This document shows positions 43,516 through 51,805 of a stretch of DNA of 64,000 nt, in pieces. Source of the stretch: Acidobacteriota bacterium (GTDB lineage Bacteria; Acidobacteriota; UBA6911; RPQK01; JAJDTT01); assembly GCA_028874215.1 (NCBI GenBank), contig JAPPLF010000042.1, positions 170,550 through 234,549 of the forward strand. The letters run 5' to 3'. The number at the start of each line of letters is the position of its first letter. Position 1 is the first letter of the stretch. A model generated the notes under the pieces. The model was given only the letters and a program-made list of their open reading frames with translations. It was not told the origin of the DNA and searched no databases. A program made the translations under genes and the position numbers.

Positions 43516-45039
43516 ATGAACATTCTTTTGTACAACCCCGACAACCAGGTGACGAAGAACTACATGCCGCATCTATGGATGTTTGTTCTGCAGGCGGTGA
43601 CGCCGCCGGGGCACCGGGTGTTTCTGATCGACGGAAACGCACAGCCCATGACCCGGGCGGACATCATCCAGTTCGTCAAGGACAATGACATCCAGTTGGC
43701 CGGCATCGGCGCCATGACCCGGATGGCCGCCCGCGCCTACCAGATGGCCGACGCCATCCGTTCGGCCGGGGCCAAAGTGGTGATGGGAGGACCCCATGTA
43801 ACGGAGGTTCCGGACGAGCCCATCGGCAGGAGTGACGAACCCCGGCATGCCGATGCCGTGGCGCTGGGCGAAGCGGACGATATCTGGCCCAAAATCGTGG
43901 CCGATGCGGAAGCGGGTCAGCTCCAGGAGGTCTACGAACCTGTCGACGAGACGGGCAAGGAAGTCAAGCCCTCTCTGGACAACTACCCCAGAATTCCGTG
44001 GGAGACGCTGGATCTGCGCCAGTTTGACCTCATGTCCAAGATCCCCAACTGGGGCCGCTACCTGCTGAGGAAAGCGGGAAACACGTGGAAGGGCCTTTAC
44101 ATCGTCCCCGTCGAGTCCGGCAGGGGTTGTCCTTACGGATGCGATTTCTGCACCGTCACCGGGTTCTTCGGCGACTCCATTCGCTTCCGAAGCGATCAGA
44201 GCGTCGTCGACGAGATGCTGCGGCTCAAGGCCCGGGCCCGAAAGGAGAACAGCAGAGTCGGCGTTTTCTTCATCGACGACAACTTCGCCCTCAACAAACG
44301 GCGGACCAAATCGCTGCTCCGGGAAATCATTGCCCAGGATGCCGTAATTCCCTGGGTGGCTCAGATCAGCGTGAACCTGCTGAAAGACGAAGAGCTGGTG
44401 GACCTGATCCAGCAGAGCGGCGGCCGGTGGATCTTCATGGGTCTCGAGTCCATCGACACTGAGAACCTCAAGGACGTGAACAAGGGTTTCAACAAGCCTG
44501 CGCAATACGCCGAGGTTCTGGATCGCCTCGCCAAGCGCGGCATCTACTCCATCACCTCCTTCATCTTCGGAATGGACGGCGATCGCCCGGGGGTTGCCCG
44601 GAAGACTCTGGATGTCATCGACAGTTGGCCTCCGGGGCTGCCCGTATTCGGTCTGCTGACGCCCTATCCTGCGACTCCGTTGTACGATCGCCTGCTGGCG
44701 CAGGATCGGCTGACCCGTCCCAAGCACTGGCTGGATTTCAGGCCTTTCCGCATGGCCTTCACTCCCAACAACATCAGCATCAAGGCGGCCGAAGCCGAGG
44801 TTCACGAAGCCTGGACCCGGTCTTACTCACCCCAGACCACGGCCCTGGCGCTGAAGAAGATCGAGGGGCGTCCCTTCCACGAACGAACTTTGATGTTCTT
44901 CACGCGGCTGGCGTTCCGGGGCATCTACTTCCCCCAGATGAAGAAGCGGCATTGGATCCTGTTGCTCTGGCAGAACCGGTCCAGCTTTATGCGCATTCTG
45001 TCCGAGGGCATTCGAGAACTTCGCCGTTCGAGAGCCTGA
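43516..45039 (+). CDS. B12-binding-domain radical SAM protein
   Basis: 507 residues. Residues 1-140 form a B12-binding-like Rossmann domain (GIGAMTRMAARAYQMADAI, KVVMGGPHVTEVPDE) but lack the DxHxxG cobalamin-His motif, as in many class B members. The radical SAM cluster is SGRGCPYGCDFCTVTGFFGD (CxxxCxxC), followed by VFFIDDNFALNKRRTK and IFMGLESIDTENLKDVNKGF. A helical C-terminal extension (after about 400) ends with a basic tail. Such enzymes methylate unactivated carbons or rearrange lipids and cofactors; the substrate is unknown. It is apparently monocistronic, with a strong terminator downstream. Confidence 0.9.
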   Translation: MNILLYNPDNQVTKNYMPHLWMFVLQAVTPPGHRVFLIDGNAQPMTRADIIQFVKDNDIQLAGIGAMTRMAARAYQMADAIRSAGAKVVMGGPHVTEVPDEPIGRSDEPRHADAVALGEADDIWPKIVADAEAGQLQEVYEPVDETGKEVKPSLDNYPRIPWETLDLRQFDLMSKIPNWGRYLLRKAGNTWKGLYIVPVESGRGCPYGCDFCTVTGFFGDSIRFRSDQSVVDEMLRLKARARKENSRVGVFFIDDNFALNKRRTKSLLREIIAQDAVIPWVAQISVNLLKDEELVDLIQQSGGRWIFMGLESIDTENLKDVNKGFNKPAQYAEVLDRLAKRGIYSITSFIFGMDGDRPGVARKTLDVIDSWPPGLPVFGLLTPYPATPLYDRLLAQDRLTRPKHWLDFRPFRMAFTPNNISIKAAEAEVHEAWTRSYSPQTTALALKKIEGRPFHERTLMFFTRLAFRGIYFPQMKKRHWILLLWQNRSSFMRILSEGIRELRRSRA

Positions 45040-45213
45040 CCGCATTGCAGCGCCTCCTCCGGACGGGTGGCGGCGTTTCCGGGTCCCATGGCCCTCCTCG
45101 TTGACGAGCGCCTGCCAACACCCATCCCCGGCACCAGGCCGCAGCAGAGGCCGTTCAGAAACGCAGACTTGCGGAGGCTCTCTATCATTCCCTCCTTCGG
45201 GGTTTTTCCATGT

Positions 45214-45246
45214 GTCGTCGGGAGCGCCGGCCGACGACGTTTTTTT
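45214..45246 (+). terminator. Rho-independent terminator
   Basis: GTCGTCGG (45214-45221) pairs with CCGACGAC (45231-45238), followed by a run of seven Ts. It lies 175 bp after the radical SAM stop. The rest of the 45040-45367 gap shows no open reading frame or other structure I can support. Confidence 0.85.
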
Positions 45247-45367
45247 CGGAGGATAAGGGTACAATAGCGCCGTCCGAGTGAGAGTTGGCTGATCGACCGC
45301 TGTGGCGCCCCTCCAGCAGATCCGGTCGCCGGTACGGGTAAATCGTTTTAACTATCGCCTGGGAGTC

Positions 45368-47902
45368 ATGAGCAACATGAAAACGGGGAATTCCGTCTCC
45401 GCACAATCCAATGTCACTATCGTTTCCGTAGATCTGGGCCGCTGGACCAAAACCGAGAGTCCGGCCGCCCTGGTGCAGGCCGTCAGAGCGGAAGTGGACG
45501 CCTCGGGCCTCCAGGCGGGACTCCGCGGGTCCTGGGTACGGGGCTTCGGCGGCGACCTTCACATCCATCTCTCCAGCCTGAACGGAGATTTCGCCGGCGG
45601 GAATGCGGTTGATGTCTCGGCCCGGATCGGACTGCGAGGTGGACTGAAGGGCCTGGAATACGCGTTGGCGGCCGGTCTGGCCGGACCCGAAGCGACGGAG
45701 GTCTTCTCTCTGGCCCCGGACGCCCAGCGGGAGGCTCTGGGCATCCGACTCCTGAATTTTCCCTATACCGAGCGGGGTGCCGAACCCATCTTCTTGGCCA
45801 AGGCTCTGGACGGCGCATGGGGCTTTTTCAACCGGTCTCTCTTCAACCTTTTCTTCAACCCTGACAAGGGCTCCGGACGGAGGATCGAGGCCAACGACTA
45901 TCTCGGAGTGGTCGAGTCCATCGAAGACCTGGCTGCGGGGCGGGACCGGATCCGGACCTACGAGTTCGGACCAGGTCAACTGAACGAGCTGGTGGCTCTC
46001 ATCGCCGACGCCGAGCAATGGCGCCTGAGCCAGGTCTATGCGGTCCGGGGCCGGTTCGCGGAGGGCGCGCTTCGGGATGAGCCGGCCGCTCTGGTGGGAG
46101 GGAGCTTCAATCCCATCCTGATCGGACGTTCCCAGTCGGGACTGCCCGCCATCGGTGAATTCACGCAAGCGGCCGGCGAGTTTCATTTCGGTCCGGGAGG
46201 ACACGGCGGTGAGTACCGGGTCGGGCTGGTGCCGGTGGACTTTCCCGGAAGCCGGGCCCTCCATTCCGGGGAGGGAGCGGCCCGGATCGTGGCCTACGCC
46301 TACCAGTCGTTCGATCGGGGCCGCATCCCTTCCGACACCGACGTCGTGGACGTTTTCGATCAGAATCGGCCCGAAACCCGCTGCCTACAGAGAGACGCGG
46401 CCGACCTGATCCGGCACATGGCCGGGCAAGGCCAGTTCGAACCGTATCTGAATCCCCAGGCATCGGAATCCAGGGCTGCGGACCTGGCCGCACGACTCTC
46501 GGGACGGCTCGAGGACATTCCCGATGAGGATCCTCTGATTGCAGGCGCCAACCAGCGGGCGCGTTTCACCATCTCCGACATCAAGGCCGACGGCGGAGGC
46601 AAAGTGGGCCACACGACGCCGCCGAACCATTTCCGGTTCGTCGCCAAGGCGAGTCTCCAGGAAGCGACGGAGCTGGGTCTCATCTCCTCGACCTCCGAGG
46701 TCATCGAGGTGGGCGACGACGAACACCTGCTCATGACCCATTCCCGCGGCGCCGACGACAACGCGGTTCACCTTTTCGCCTATCGAACCTTCTTTCGCCA
46801 GGTCTGGGTTGCCGGCACCCTGGGCTACAAGTGGTACGGTCTGGGCCAGGATCTCGTGGGAGACGCCTCTGCCGGCCGGGCCACGGAGGAGTTGGCTCAC
46901 CTGACCGACCGGTTTCTGGAGTTGTTGGCCGATCACCTGCCCGATGCCGAGCGGTCTCAACTGGGCGTCCTCGAGAAGGCGTACGGGGATTGGAAAGCCG
47001 GATTGGTGGAGGCCGGCGAGCCCGAACCGGTCTTTTCCGGCAACGTCTCGGGACAGGGGCCCGGTTTCGCGGAACTGCCCCTCAACCGGACGCAGCGAGT
47101 GGGTCTCCTTTCCATCGACAAGGCGGGGCCGTCGGCCTTCAACCTTCCCGTCTGGTGGGGTCTGAACCACGCACGGACGAGCGGGTCGCTGCAACGGCAT
47201 CTCGAGTCCATTGGTGGCTCCGGAGCCGTGCTGGAGGTCTGGGACGTGGAGCACCATCGCCGGATCTTCCTGGACCTGGAAACCGAGTCGGGGCATTGTC
47301 AGACGCTGCTGGGCGCCGTGGAGAAGTTCAACGTCAAGCGCGTCTGGAGCCGGAACGGGGCGTTCGATCCGGCGCATCCGCACCAATGCCTGGACGAGGT
47401 CCTGCTGTCGGCCTCCACCGAGAAGCTGGCCGTCATTTCGGGCGGCGAGTACCTGGGCAAGGATGACCCGGTGCTGCTGTCGGTGGAGCCGCTGGCGGAG
47501 GGGCTCAACCTCTTCATGCGGGACCACTTCTACATGACTCAGGGAGACGGGCGGGGGTCCCACTACATGTTTCCGACGCCCCTTTCTTTCCGGGACGCCA
47601 TCGCCACCATCTCCAGCCGGGGAGTCGCCGTCTCCGCCTGGATCCAATTGGATGAATCGGGTCGCATGACCGAGTTCCGGGACATGTTCGCGGACCCCTC
47701 TTACGAGGCGGCTCGAGAACGCGCCTATCGGGTGAACAAGGCCATTTGGGATGCGCACGGCGGCAACTTCATTCCGGTGGGGGTCGGCGCATCCAAGGTG
47801 GAGAGTTCATACCCCCTGGCAAAGACTCTGGCCCGCATCACGCGGCCCGATTCGGAATTCGCATCCAGCCGGGGCCAGGACCTCGTCCTGGTTCGGTCCT
47901 GA
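45368..47902 (+). CDS. Double-length fructose-1,6-bisphosphate aldolase/phosphatase
   Basis: 844 residues, about twice the usual 365-400 of the archaeal-type bifunctional FBP aldolase/phosphatase. The C-terminal half (about 400-844) keeps catalytic signatures: KADGGGKVGHTTPP, a GDD pair near 449 followed by THSRGADD, GLGQDL, SIDKAGPSAFNLP, and EYLGKDDPVLL near 697 (Tyr, Schiff-base Lys and Asp pair). The N-terminal half (about 10-390) follows the same order but with altered residues: GGDLHIH for GDD, FLAKALDG for the Asp-Lys site, and VGGSFNP for GKDDP. The protein should make fructose-6-phosphate from triose phosphates in gluconeogenesis. I chose ATG 45368 with GGGAG four bases upstream; a GTG at 45302 would add 22 residues. 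Confidence 0.85.
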   Translation: MSNMKTGNSVSAQSNVTIVSVDLGRWTKTESPAALVQAVRAEVDASGLQAGLRGSWVRGFGGDLHIHLSSLNGDFAGGNAVDVSARIGLRGGLKGLEYALAAGLAGPEATEVFSLAPDAQREALGIRLLNFPYTERGAEPIFLAKALDGAWGFFNRSLFNLFFNPDKGSGRRIEANDYLGVVESIEDLAAGRDRIRTYEFGPGQLNELVALIADAEQWRLSQVYAVRGRFAEGALRDEPAALVGGSFNPILIGRSQSGLPAIGEFTQAAGEFHFGPGGHGGEYRVGLVPVDFPGSRALHSGEGAARIVAYAYQSFDRGRIPSDTDVVDVFDQNRPETRCLQRDAADLIRHMAGQGQFEPYLNPQASESRAADLAARLSGRLEDIPDEDPLIAGANQRARFTISDIKADGGGKVGHTTPPNHFRFVAKASLQEATELGLISSTSEVIEVGDDEHLLMTHSRGADDNAVHLFAYRTFFRQVWVAGTLGYKWYGLGQDLVGDASAGRATEELAHLTDRFLELLADHLPDAERSQLGVLEKAYGDWKAGLVEAGEPEPVFSGNVSGQGPGFAELPLNRTQRVGLLSIDKAGPSAFNLPVWWGLNHARTSGSLQRHLESIGGSGAVLEVWDVEHHRRIFLDLETESGHCQTLLGAVEKFNVKRVWSRNGAFDPAHPHQCLDEVLLSASTEKLAVISGGEYLGKDDPVLLSVEPLAEGLNLFMRDHFYMTQGDGRGSHYMFPTPLSFRDAIATISSRGVAVSAWIQLDESGRMTEFRDMFADPSYEAARERAYRVNKAIWDAHGGNFIPVGVGASKVESSYPLAKTLARITRPDSEFASSRGQDLVLVRS

Positions 47903-48014
47903 AGCCGCGGAACGCGCGGGACGGGAATCATGGTCCCCGGACAAGAACAGTCGCGAGGATCGTTGGGCGCTGAATCGCGCCCTCAGGCGTTATGCTCCGT
48001 TCCTATTCTGCCGG

Positions 48015-48425
48015 ATGACGACGGGCGGGCACGAGAGTGTTCCTCCCTCGTCAGGACCGGCGCATCATTCCTCCGGCCGGCATGCCGGACCTGTGGCACG
48101 GACTCCCATGTCTCCTGACGTCATCCGGGCGGGAGGCATTTCGGTGAATCTGGAGCAGTGTACGGCCCGGGCCGGACGCCGCGTGCTCCGACTGACGCTC
48201 ACCGAATACAATCTTCTGGTCTGCCTGTTGCGAAATCCGGGACGGGTCCTGAGCCGCCGTCAGTTGCTGGATGCGGCATGGGGAGAAAACTACCAGGGTG
48301 GCGAGCGGACCGTGGATACCCACATTGGACGGCTCCGGAAGAAGCTGGGCAAAGCGGGGCAACGGATCCAGACCCTGCGTGGAATGGGCTACAAGCTGGA
48401 TGCGGTCCGGCGGCGATCGGTTTGA
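48015..48425 (+). CDS. OmpR/PhoB-type winged-helix regulator lacking a receiver domain
   Basis: 136 residues. The last 100 form a trans_reg_C domain: LRLTLTEYNLLVCLLRNPGR, VLSRRQLLDAAWG, RTVDTHIGRLRKKLG and IQTLRGMGYKLD are canonical for the wing and recognition helix. The first 35 or so residues are low-complexity and do not form a response-regulator receiver. No histidine kinase is nearby. The start is uncertain: ATG 48015 or ATG 48108, neither with a strong ribosome-binding site. It lies 112 bp after the FBP aldolase/phosphatase gene and may control it; that is inference. Confidence 0.75.
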   Translation: MTTGGHESVPPSSGPAHHSSGRHAGPVARTPMSPDVIRAGGISVNLEQCTARAGRRVLRLTLTEYNLLVCLLRNPGRVLSRRQLLDAAWGENYQGGERTVDTHIGRLRKKLGKAGQRIQTLRGMGYKLDAVRRRSV

Positions 48426-48717
48426 TCTGCCTTCCTCGGTTCTTGACGGTTAGCGTGTCGCAAGTTTGTTCGCCACCGTGTTCTTCGCAGTGGGGTCCTG
48501 GTTTCGGATCGTAAAGCGCCTGGGCGTCTCCCATCCGGATGGCGAACCCGTACAAGCCGGACTCTGATGCCGGCCGGTGCCGGATCGTCCCGGTACTGGC
48601 GACTCCGTCTCGTACGGCGGTTTACAGATTCGATTCCAAGGTTCTTCCGATCTGGGAAAATACATTAAATTATTGAATAAACATCATTGTGAAAAGTATA
48701 AGAACTAGGGGAGAGGA
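48426..48717. other. Intergenic region with an AT-rich segment
   Basis: About 290 bp without a credible gene on either strand. From about 48655 the composition turns AT-rich (for example AAATACATTAAATTATTG) inside otherwise GC-rich DNA. It probably carries the promoter for the small ORF or the metallo-beta-lactamase gene downstream; I could not place a clear -35/-10 pair. Confidence 0.5.
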
Positions 48718-48879
48718 ATGGATAAGATACTGAAAATAAAGAACCTGCTAGGTCAGATTCGGCTGAATCGAAGTCACTCGCGATTCCGGGTGGATGCCAC
48801 CGCTCGGAAGTCCCGCTTTGTCCCAGTCCGAATTCGTGGCGGGTCGATTTCGAAAACGGTCCTGGATGATCGGGGCTGA
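48718..48879 (+). CDS. Possible small basic protein (53 residues)
   Basis: ATG at 48718 follows AGGGGAGAGGA, the best ribosome-binding sequence in this region, and opens a frame of 53 codons ending in TGA at 48877. The product begins MDKILKIKNLLGQIRLNRSH and is rich in Arg and Lys, with no Cys, membrane helix or recognised domain. It stops 61 bp before the hydrolase start, so it could be a leader peptide or a true small protein. The first codons are AT-rich unlike neighbouring genes. Evidence is limited to the ribosome-binding site and frame. Confidence 0.35.
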   Translation: MDKILKIKNLLGQIRLNRSHSRFRVDATARKSRFVPVRIRGGSISKTVLDDRG

Positions 48880-48940
48880 GGACGGCCGAAGAAGGACCGG
48901 CGGCGATGGAGTTGACCTGCGCGCCCACGAGCCAGAGAAT

Positions 48941-49603
48941 ATGCGCGTTGTGAGTTCCTTTGAGATCGAGTCGGACGCGGTGGAGCCGTTCTTCAAGAAC
49001 GGCTACATCCTGTCGTGTCCGGCCAGCGGAAACGCCATCTACATCGACCCTGGGGACGAGGCTCCCCGCCTCCTGGCCCGCGTGCGGGAACGCCGTCTCA
49101 GCCTGATCGCCGTGGTGCTGACCCATGCCCACGTGGATCACATTACGGGCGTCGGACAAGTAGTGGAGGAGTGGAGAACTCCCATCTACCTGCATCCTGA
49201 AGATCGTTCCATCTACGACGCTCTGCCCGAGTGGGGCTATTGGTTCGGGCTCAACTGCGATCCCGCGCCGCCGCCGACCGACATCCTGGAGGACGGACAG
49301 ACGCTGAGCCTGGATTGTCTGCGGATCCGGGTGCATCACACCCCCGGCCACTCCCCGGGCAGCGTCTCGCTGGAGGTGGAGAATCACCTGTTCTGCGGGG
49401 ACACCGTGTTCCAGGGATCCATCGGCCGGACCGATCTGCCCTTGGCCTCCTACGAAGTCCTGATCGAGACCATTCGAAACAGGATCCTTCCCCTGGGGGA
49501 CGACGTCGTCCTCTACCCGGGCCACGGACCCGAGACCACGGTGGGCGAGGAACGCCTCGGCAACCCGTTCCTGACGGGGGCGGCCCGCCCCGTCGGCTTT
49601 TAG
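48941..49603 (+). CDS. Metallo-beta-lactamase-fold hydrolase (glyoxalase II-like)
   Basis: 220 residues. The zinc-binding motifs are VVLTHAHVDHITG (HxHxDH), HHTPGHSPGSV, FCGDTVFQGSIGRTD and LYPGHGPETTVGEE. The short length and the GRTD segment fit the GloB-like YcbL group, which hydrolyses thioesters such as S-lactoylglutathione analogues. The ATG at 48941 has only a weak GAGCCAGAG ahead of it; earlier in-frame starts would include unrelated residues. It is followed 46 bp later by a HAD-family gene in the same direction, probably one transcript. Confidence 0.88.
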   Translation: MRVVSSFEIESDAVEPFFKNGYILSCPASGNAIYIDPGDEAPRLLARVRERRLSLIAVVLTHAHVDHITGVGQVVEEWRTPIYLHPEDRSIYDALPEWGYWFGLNCDPAPPPTDILEDGQTLSLDCLRIRVHHTPGHSPGSVSLEVENHLFCGDTVFQGSIGRTDLPLASYEVLIETIRNRILPLGDDVVLYPGHGPETTVGEERLGNPFLTGAARPVGF

Positions 49604-49649
49604 CCGGGCCAGGCAACGACTCCGAAGGAACGACCGCTCCCGGAAGGCA

Positions 49650-50372
49650 ATGATGGGGCCGCCCTGGAAGATACGGTGGGTCTTCTTCGACGCGGTGGGA
49701 ACCCTGTTCCGCGTGCGCGGCTCGGTGGGCGAGGTCTACGGCCGGGAGGCGTTCCGTTACGGGTTCGAGGGCGCTCCGGATCGTCCCGGGTTCGGCGCCA
49801 TCGACCGTGCCTTCAAGCGAGCCTTTCGGAAGGTGCAGGCGGCGTCTCCTCTGGCGGGAAGATCGGGAGAAGCCGCCCAGAAGGAGTGGTGGAGGGAAGT
49901 GGTCCGGGAAACCTTCAAGAGCCTGGGGCCGTTTCCCCGGTTCGAGAGCTTCTTCGAATCGGTCTTCGATCTCTTCGCCACGGACGCCGCGTGGGTGCTG
50001 GAGCCTGGGTGCCGGCGGGTCCTGAATCGTCTTAAGCTCCAGGGGCGAAACCTGGGGATCATCTCCAACTTCGACAGCCGGATCGATTCGGTCCTGGAGG
50101 CATTGGACATCCGGCAATACTTCGATCTGATAGCAGTTTCCTCCCGGTCGCCTCACGCCAAGCCGGAGGAAGCGATGTTCCGGATGGCGGTCCGCCAGGC
50201 CGGGGCCGATCCGGGCCGCTGCCTTCATGTGGGAGACCATCCGGAGGAGGACTACGACGCCGGCCGGGCCGCCGGCCTGCACGCTCTTCTTTACGATCCC
50301 GGCCGGCGTTGGCCGGGCCGCGCCGAACACCGCGTCGAGGATTTGCAAGGCGTCGGTTCGTTTTTGCTATAG
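49650..50372 (+). CDS. HAD-superfamily protein, subfamily IA (HDHD3-like)
   Basis: 240 residues. Motif I reads WVFFDAVGTLFRV: the nucleophile Asp is present but the second Asp of DxD is Val, as in HDHD3-like and some dehalogenase-type members. Motif II is in GIISNFDSRID, motif III is the Lys in SPHAKPEEAMF, and motif IV is LHVGDHPEEDYDAG. Without the general acid Asp, ordinary phosphatase activity is doubtful. Two ATGs (49650 and 49653) follow CGGAAGG. Its stop is 57 bp before the mqnD start. Confidence 0.85.
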   Translation: MMGPPWKIRWVFFDAVGTLFRVRGSVGEVYGREAFRYGFEGAPDRPGFGAIDRAFKRAFRKVQAASPLAGRSGEAAQKEWWREVVRETFKSLGPFPRFESFFESVFDLFATDAAWVLEPGCRRVLNRLKLQGRNLGIISNFDSRIDSVLEALDIRQYFDLIAVSSRSPHAKPEEAMFRMAVRQAGADPGRCLHVGDHPEEDYDAGRAAGLHALLYDPGRRWPGRAEHRVEDLQGVGSFLL

Positions 50373-50429
50373 TGCAGCCTCTTGACGGCACCGGCCCGGG
50401 CCGAACGGCCCACCAACAGGAGAACCCCA

Positions 50430-51269
50430 GTGAAAGACCAGGTGATTCACGTCGCTCATAGTCCCGATAGTGACGATGCCTTCATGTTCTACGCCCTGGC
50501 CACCGGCGCCATGGACACGGGCGGGCTTGAGTTCGTTCACGAACTCAAGGACATCGAAAGTCTGAATCAAGATGCCAAGCAAGGCCACTACGAGGTGACG
50601 GCGGTGAGCATCCATGCCTACGCCTATCTCGCCGATCGCTATGCGCTGCTGGACAGCGGGGCCAGCATGGGTGAGGGATACGGGCCGGTTCTGGTGGCGC
50701 GCGAACCGTGGGGTGTGGAACGGATCTCATCGCTGCTGGTGGCGGTGCCGGGGGAGCGGACATCCGCACTCCTGGCGCTCAAGCTGTTGGAGCCCAATCT
50801 GCGGTACCGCGTGATCGACTTCGACCAGATCATCCCCGCGGTCCAGGCAGGAGAGGTGGATGCGGGCCTGATCATCCACGAGGGCCAGTTGCTGTACGAG
50901 AGCCTGGGCCTTCACTGTGTGGTGGACCTGGGCCGCTGGTGGAATCAAGGTACCGGTCTACCTCTCCCTCTGGGGGGCAACGTGATCCGGAGGGACCTGG
51001 GAAGGGATCGGATCCACCAGGTCAGCCGGCTCTTGAAGGAGAGCATCCGCTACGCCCTGGAACATCGGGACGAGGCCTTGGACTACGCTCTGAGTTATGG
51101 CAGGGGACTGGGACGCCGGCAAGGCGACCAGTTCGTCGGGATGTACGTCAACGAACGCACCCTGAGCTATGGCGAGAAAGGGCGGCGGGCGGTCCGCCTC
51201 TTCCTGGAACGCGGATACTCCGCCGGCCTGATTCCCCACAGGCCGGACATCGAATTCGTGACCTGCTGA
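50430..51269 (+). CDS. mqnD: 1,4-dihydroxy-6-naphthoate synthase (futalosine pathway)
   Basis: 279 residues, periplasmic-binding-protein-like fold used in the cytosol. HVAHSPDSDDAFMFYALATG, DIESLNQDAKQGHYEVTAVS, SIHAYAYL and GASMGEGYGPVLVARE are typical MqnD blocks, and the His in VAGLIIHEGQ-type context (AGLIIHEGQLLYE) matches the catalytic region. The enzyme converts cyclic dehypoxanthinyl futalosine to 1,4-dihydroxy-6-naphthoate in the alternative menaquinone route. Start is GTG 50430 with CAGGAG eight bases upstream. No other mqn gene lies in the window. It precedes the cysteine operon, whose promoter begins after its stop. Confidence 0.82.
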   Translation: MKDQVIHVAHSPDSDDAFMFYALATGAMDTGGLEFVHELKDIESLNQDAKQGHYEVTAVSIHAYAYLADRYALLDSGASMGEGYGPVLVAREPWGVERISSLLVAVPGERTSALLALKLLEPNLRYRVIDFDQIIPAVQAGEVDAGLIIHEGQLLYESLGLHCVVDLGRWWNQGTGLPLPLGGNVIRRDLGRDRIHQVSRLLKESIRYALEHRDEALDYALSYGRGLGRRQGDQFVGMYVNERTLSYGEKGRRAVRLFLERGYSAGLIPHRPDIEFVTC

Positions 51270-51297
51270 CGGGAAGATCTCAAGCGCCGGGGAGTTC

Positions 51298-51327
51298 TTG
51301 ACACCACCTCCCGGACAATCCCATAAT
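51298..51327 (+). promoter_or_regulatory. Sigma-70-type promoter for the Rrf2/cysteine operon
   Basis: TTGACA at 51298-51303 and CATAAT at 51322-51327 are separated by 18 bases. The -35 box is a perfect consensus match. It lies between the mqnD stop and the Rrf2 start and directly precedes the IscR-like dyad. Confidence 0.65.
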
Positions 51328-51334
51328 GCCGACG

Positions 51335-51359
51335 AAAGTTGACTAAAACAGTAGGGATT
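51335..51359 (+). promoter_or_regulatory. IscR type-1-like operator
   Basis: The 25-base stretch around GTTGACTAAAACAGTAGGG matches the published E. coli IscR type-1 consensus (ATASYYGACTRWWWYAGTCRRSTAT) at 21 of 25 positions by my alignment, including the GACT and AGT half-site cores and the A/T centre. It sits just after the -10 box, where a bound regulator would block initiation. The Rrf2-family gene starts 12 bp later, so autoregulation is likely. Confidence 0.6.
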
Positions 51360-51370
51360 GTGGAGATGCC

Positions 51371-51787
51371 ATGAAGATCACCGCGCGAGCCGATTACGCC
51401 ATCCTGGCCATCTTCGAACTGGCGCTGCATCCTCCGACGACTCGCGTGCAGGCCCGGGAGCTGGCCGAGAGTCAGGAAATTCCGCTGAGGTTCCTGGAGC
51501 AGATTCTGATTCAGCTCAAGAAAGCGGGCATGGTCGAGAGTGTCCGGGGTGCCGCGGGCGGCTACAAACTGGCCTGTGCGCCCAGAGAGATCAGCCTGGC
51601 CCGGATCATGGAAGCGGTGGAGGGGGACGTGACCCTCCTCGATTCCAGAGTGAAGCCGACCTGTGTCTTGTACAAGGTCTGGCAGGAGATCGATCAGGAG
51701 TTCGTGGACAAGCTCGGGTCCATCACCGTCGAGGACCTGGTTCGCCGAAAGATCCGGGACGACCGAGTTCTGGTTTACCATATCTGA
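51371..51787 (+). CDS. Rrf2-family transcription regulator
   Basis: 138 residues. The winged helix-turn-helix is clear: ITARADYAILAIFELAL, IPLRFLEQILIQLKKAGMVE (Glu at 43, the residue that sets operator choice in IscR), and SVRGAAGGYKLA. IscR's cluster ligands (three Cys and a His in the loop after about 90) are mostly absent; only Cys98 remains there, and Cys69 lies in the wing. It therefore resembles the cluster-free CymR, which senses cysteine synthase and O-acetylserine. The gene directly precedes cysteine synthase (18 bp), supporting a CymR-like role in sulfur control. Confidence 0.88.
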   Translation: MKITARADYAILAIFELALHPPTTRVQARELAESQEIPLRFLEQILIQLKKAGMVESVRGAAGGYKLACAPREISLARIMEAVEGDVTLLDSRVKPTCVLYKVWQEIDQEFVDKLGSITVEDLVRRKIRDDRVLVYHI

Positions 51788-51805
51788 GGAGCGCGCAAGA
51801 GACTC

